7,392 bases of DNA from Perlabentimonas sp034006965. Its GTDB lineage: Bacteria > Bacteroidota > Bacteroidia > Bacteroidales > Tenuifilaceae. The first letter of the stretch is position 1; each line of letters starts with the position of its first letter. The notes beneath the pieces were generated by a model that was not told the origin of the DNA, ran no database searches, and worked only from the letters and a program-made list of their open reading frames with translations. Position numbers and translations under genes: made by a program. The stretch is from positions 1 through 7,392 of the forward strand of contig JAVERU010000149.1 of assembly GCA_034006965.1 (NCBI GenBank). Reading direction: 5' to 3'. Below are positions 5,483-7,392 of the stretch, piece after piece.

Positions 5483-6190
5483 TTAGTACGATTGAATACC
5501 AAAGATGCTCGGCCGCTTATGCAGGTCGGGCATTTTGCTTTTCAGCTCCTTGGCCCGCTTGGTTATAACCAGCTCGGTGGGCATGGTAAGGTCTGTGGAT
5601 ATGTGCACAAGCGTATCGGGGTGTAAGGTGCTAGCTAACGACTCCAGCAGCTTGTTGTTACGATACGGTGTTTCGATAAAGAACTGGCTTTGCTTCTCCT
5701 CTCGCGATCGCTGCTCTAGCTGTTTAATCCTCTTGACTCTATCGTTTGGCTTTATGGGCAGATAGCCCACAAAGGCAAAGTTTTGGCCATTCATTCCGCT
5801 ACCCATTAGTGCCAATACCATGGAGCTAGGCCCAACGAGTGGCACCACCCTCACCCCCTTTTGATGAGCAAGCAAGACCAGCTGAGCTCCAGGGTCGGCA
5901 ACGGCAGGCACACCCGCTTCGGACATTAGCCCTACAGAAATGCCATTAAGCAACGGGCTGATGAGACCTTGTATTTCCTGAAATGTTGAGTGCTCGTTAA
6001 GTTCAAAAAAATTTAAGTTCTCAATTGGGTGGGGCATTCCTAGCTTCGAGAGGTACCGTCTTGCGGTTCGAACATCCTCAACAACAAAATGCTCCAAGCT
6101 GCGGGTTAGCTCTAAAACATACTCAGGAATAACATCTGCAATACTGTCGCTACCTAGGGTAGTGGGCAAAAGGAAAAGCTTGGCGCTCAT
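5483..6190 (-). CDS. SAM-dependent methyltransferase, tetrapyrrole methylase fold (RsmI-like)
   Basis: This 235-residue cytoplasmic protein has the tetrapyrrole-methylase fold that includes RsmI, the 16S rRNA C1402 2'-O-methyltransferase. The key family motif is S90-E-A-G-V-P-A-V-A-DPG-x-x-LV (to 105), matching the 'SDAG.P.ISDPG..LV' SAM-binding region. It is followed by VVPLVGPSS (115-123), the A-L-M-GSG-x-NGQ-FAFVGYLP block (127-145) and FIETPYRNNKLLESL (171-185), equivalent to 'FyEsPhRi..tL.dl' in RsmI. It differs from classical RsmI in being shorter (~235 against ~280 residues, lacking the C-terminal extension) and in the N-terminal sequence KLFLLPTTLG. Bacteroidota often have such a short paralogue beside a true RsmI, so the substrate is uncertain and no symbol is given. 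It is read toward the FKBP cluster and ends 2 nt from it. No clear TAnnTTTG element was found upstream. Confidence 0.85.
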   Translation of the reverse strand: MSAKLFLLPTTLGSDSIADVIPEYVLELTRSLEHFVVEDVRTARRYLSKLGMPHPIENLNFFELNEHSTFQEIQGLISPLLNGISVGLMSEAGVPAVADPGAQLVLLAHQKGVRVVPLVGPSSMVLALMGSGMNGQNFAFVGYLPIKPNDRVKRIKQLEQRSREEKQSQFFIETPYRNNKLLESLASTLHPDTLVHISTDLTMPTELVITKRAKELKSKMPDLHKRPSIFGIQSY

Positions 6191-6318
6191 TTATATAGAT
6201 TCATTAAAATGGATTTGATCTAAGTAATGCCGATTGACATCCCTCCCCACATCAAGGAGAGGATGCTAAAAATTAATGGGTAGTAAAACGTTACCCAAAA
6301 AATTTGCTATAATGCAAC
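6191..6318. other. Intergenic region between methyltransferase and nitroreductase remnant
   Basis: This is AT-rich sequence with no coding signal that can be supported. It should contain the methyltransferase promoter on the minus strand, but no good TAnnTTTG match is present. A short imperfect hairpin (CATCC...GGATG, about 6238-6265) and the one listed separately at 6278-6296 are the only structures seen. Confidence 0.5.
6267..6296 (-). terminator. Weak candidate terminator of the nitroreductase remnant
   Basis: On the minus strand a small hairpin (GGGTA at 6296-6292 pairing with TACCC at 6282-6278) is followed by the T-rich stretch ATTAATTTTTA. It lies about 20 nt past the remnant's stop codon, where a terminator would be expected. 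The stem is only 5 bp, so support is weak. Confidence 0.25.
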
Positions 6319-6457
6319 CTACTCCTCAATCAGTTCGTAGCCCACTGGAATAATGTACAACGGGATCTCATCATCGGGGCCACCAAGTAGTTGCTTCACC
6401 TGCTCATCGGAAAAAGAACCTACTGGTAAAGTTTCACCACGTTGTTGGATGTGAAGG
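6319..6457 (-). pseudogene. 3' remnant of a nitroreductase-family (SagB-type-like) gene
   Basis: Read on the minus strand, this stretch encodes about 45 in-frame residues ending in TAG (6321-6319). It contains LPVGSFSDEQVKQLL and then DDEIPLYIIPVGY near the C-terminus. The pattern 'VGaF.dE.v..lLglpe.E.PLYiIPVG' is typical of the C-terminus of FMN-dependent nitroreductases, particularly the SagB/ThcOx-like branch. Everything upstream is missing: the FMN-binding N-terminal half does not follow on the other side of the palindrome at 6458-6493, where the frame meets a TAA at once, and no ATG or GTG start exists. This is a decayed gene tail, presumably cut by the rearrangement that brought in the palindrome and the IS. 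Identity rests on about 30 recognisable residues, so the family is likely but the subtype is tentative. Confidence 0.65.
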
Positions 6458-6493
6458 TTAAGTTTTCCCGCCCTGCAGGGCGGGAAAACTTAA
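6458..6493. repeat. Perfect 36-bp GC-core palindrome
   Basis: An 18-nt arm, TTAAGTTTTCCCGCCCTG, is followed directly by its exact reverse complement. The centre is CTGCAG (6473-6478), with an unbroken GC core of 18 bp (6467-6484). There is no loop and no mismatch; pairing fails first at 6457/6494. As RNA it would make a long hairpin, but it has T residues before and A residues after the core, the reverse of an intrinsic terminator. It lies exactly between the nitroreductase remnant and the IS481-family remnant, so a REP-like dispersed repeat, a recombination site or a product of the rearrangement are the main options. Confidence 0.85.
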
Positions 6494-7392
6494 GTCGGAA
6501 AAAACAACTTGCTTTGTAAATTATTAACCATAAAAATTTACAACCTATGCAAAGGTATCATTCCAACACAACGACAAATGTACACATTCGTTGCGAACTG
6601 CAAAAAAGTAATTTGCCAATGAACATACCGGCAGCTCAGCATCAGATTTCCAAAAACACGGTCTTTAAGTGGAAAAACCGCAATGGACAAGACGACAGAA
6701 GTTCCCGACCTCACACCATTCATTACTCCCTTTCCGCTCAGGAAAAGGAAATTATGAACTCCGCCCGCAGAAGTTCATGGCTGCCGTTGGAAGAAATTAC
6801 GGAAGTGGCACAGCAGGTGAATCCGGCAGCATCACGTATCGCTGTGTATAGAACTTTACGGGAAGCAGGACTGAATAAAGTTCCGCAGCAGGAGAGGGAA
6901 AGGGCAAAAAAGTTCGAAGCGTATGAACCAGGTTACCCGCACAAAGATGTAACCTATTGTCCTAAATTAGATGGCGTGAAATGGTATTTATTCGTGGCTA
7001 TTGACAAGGGCTACCCGACTTATCTTGTATGAGCTCTATGATGCTAAAACTGCTGAGAATGCTGAGGATTTTATTCACAAATGCCTGGCGCTTTACCCCT
7101 TTCAAATCACACACATTTTAACCGACAATAGACTTGAATTTACCAATACCCTTTCCTAATCTAAAAACGGAACAACATGTGCTAAACCTTCCAAGGTGGA
7201 TGAGCTGTGCACAAAGGGAAACATTAAGCATCGTCTCACAAAACCCCATACACCCAAAACAAACGGCATGGTGGGAAGAGCTAACGGCATATCAAATCAA
7301 ACACCATCCTCAAAGAGCAATATGCCAACAAGCAAAGCATGGAAGCACACCTCTTGGAGTTCCTCGTCTTCTATATTCTTGACAGATGACAC
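6494..7392 (+). mobile_element. Decayed IS481-family insertion sequence, left part
   Basis: The transposase pseudogene and its ~53-nt AT-rich leader (6494-6546) represent the left portion of an insertion sequence that continues past the window. The exact left terminal inverted repeat could not be recognised, because its partner is not in the window; 6494 is only the nearest possible boundary after the palindrome. No target-site duplication can be assessed. Confidence 0.6.
6547..7392 (+). pseudogene. IS481-family transposase, inactivated, 3' end outside window
   Basis: This is a DDE transposase of the IS481 family. From ATG 6547 an intact segment (161 codons, to 7032) has the opening MQRYHSNTTTNVHIR, a helix-turn-helix ending ISKNTVFKWKNR (34-45), RPHTIHYSLS (54-63), SR-x-x-VYRTLR (96-105), and YEPGYPHKDVTY with the first catalytic Asp134. 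PKLDGVKWYLFVAID follows. One extra base at about 7005-7010 then shifts the frame. It continues from 7010 with ATRLILYELYDAKTAENAEDF and HILTDNRLEFTN (second Asp; the usual Gly after DN is Arg). A TAA lies at 7157-7159. Beyond it come IKHRLTKPHTPKTNGMV and G-R-A-N-G, where the third catalytic residue Glu is Gly (codon 7274-7276). A second shift at about 7289 restores homology as TILKEQYANKQSMEAHLLEF, and a TGA stands at 7387-7389. It cannot encode an active transposase. Confidence 0.88.

Noticed and set aside
6458..6493. Palindrome as an intrinsic transcription terminator
   Set aside because: The core is preceded by T residues and followed by A residues on either strand, so neither RNA would have the required U-run after the stem.
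7134..7382. Plus-strand 82-codon open frame
   Set aside because: It is the wrong frame over the decayed transposase. IS481 homology runs in the other frames (ILTDN..., HRLTKPH..., TILKEQY...).
1..7392. CRISPR array, tRNA or rRNA
   Set aside because: No regularly spaced direct repeats, no tRNA-like cloverleaf and no rRNA sequence were recognised on either strand.

Overview
The window looks like a chromosomal segment from a member of the Bacteroidota, most likely the order Bacteroidales. Four observations support this. Candidate promoters follow the Bacteroidota pattern (TAnnTTTG at -7) rather than sigma70. recF is followed by a DUF721 gene. An ndk / nrnA / GldI-like lipoprotein neighbourhood is present. 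There is also a run of FKBP-type lipoproteins with Bacteroidota-style signal peptides. The genus cannot be decided from the sequence.

Layout. Positions 1-525 hold the 3' end of recF and a small DUF721/DciA-like gene, a replication and repair pair read rightward. ndk (536-958) is read leftward and converges on that pair. From a divergent intergenic region at about 959-1054, a rightward block runs to 5480. It begins with nrnA (DHH/DHHA1 phosphoesterase, preferred start 1055), which overlaps a GldI-like single-domain FKBP lipoprotein by 4 nt. Three two-domain FKBP lipoproteins follow (2666-3547, 3544-4437, 4452-5480). A tetrapyrrole-methylase-fold (RsmI-like) methyltransferase gene lies on the minus strand at 5483-6190, 2 nt from the last FKBP stop codon.

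The right end (6191-7392) is decayed accessory DNA. It holds the last ~45 codons of a nitroreductase-family gene on the minus strand, cut off at a perfect 36-bp palindrome. An IS481-family transposase follows, broken by two frameshifts, two nonsense codons and loss of the catalytic glutamate; it runs off the window.

How the genes fit together. The centre is a cell-envelope folding cassette: four consecutive lipoproteins carrying seven FKBP-like domains, some with near-complete active-site residues and others clearly degenerate. Two of the proteins have acidic residues directly after the lipidated cysteine, resembling the Bacteroidota surface-export signal. The set may therefore be divided between the periplasmic face and the cell surface. 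The first gene is translationally coupled to nrnA, but a good promoter candidate overlaps its 3' end, so the three double-domain genes may form their own transcription unit. No RNA genes or CRISPR arrays were seen.
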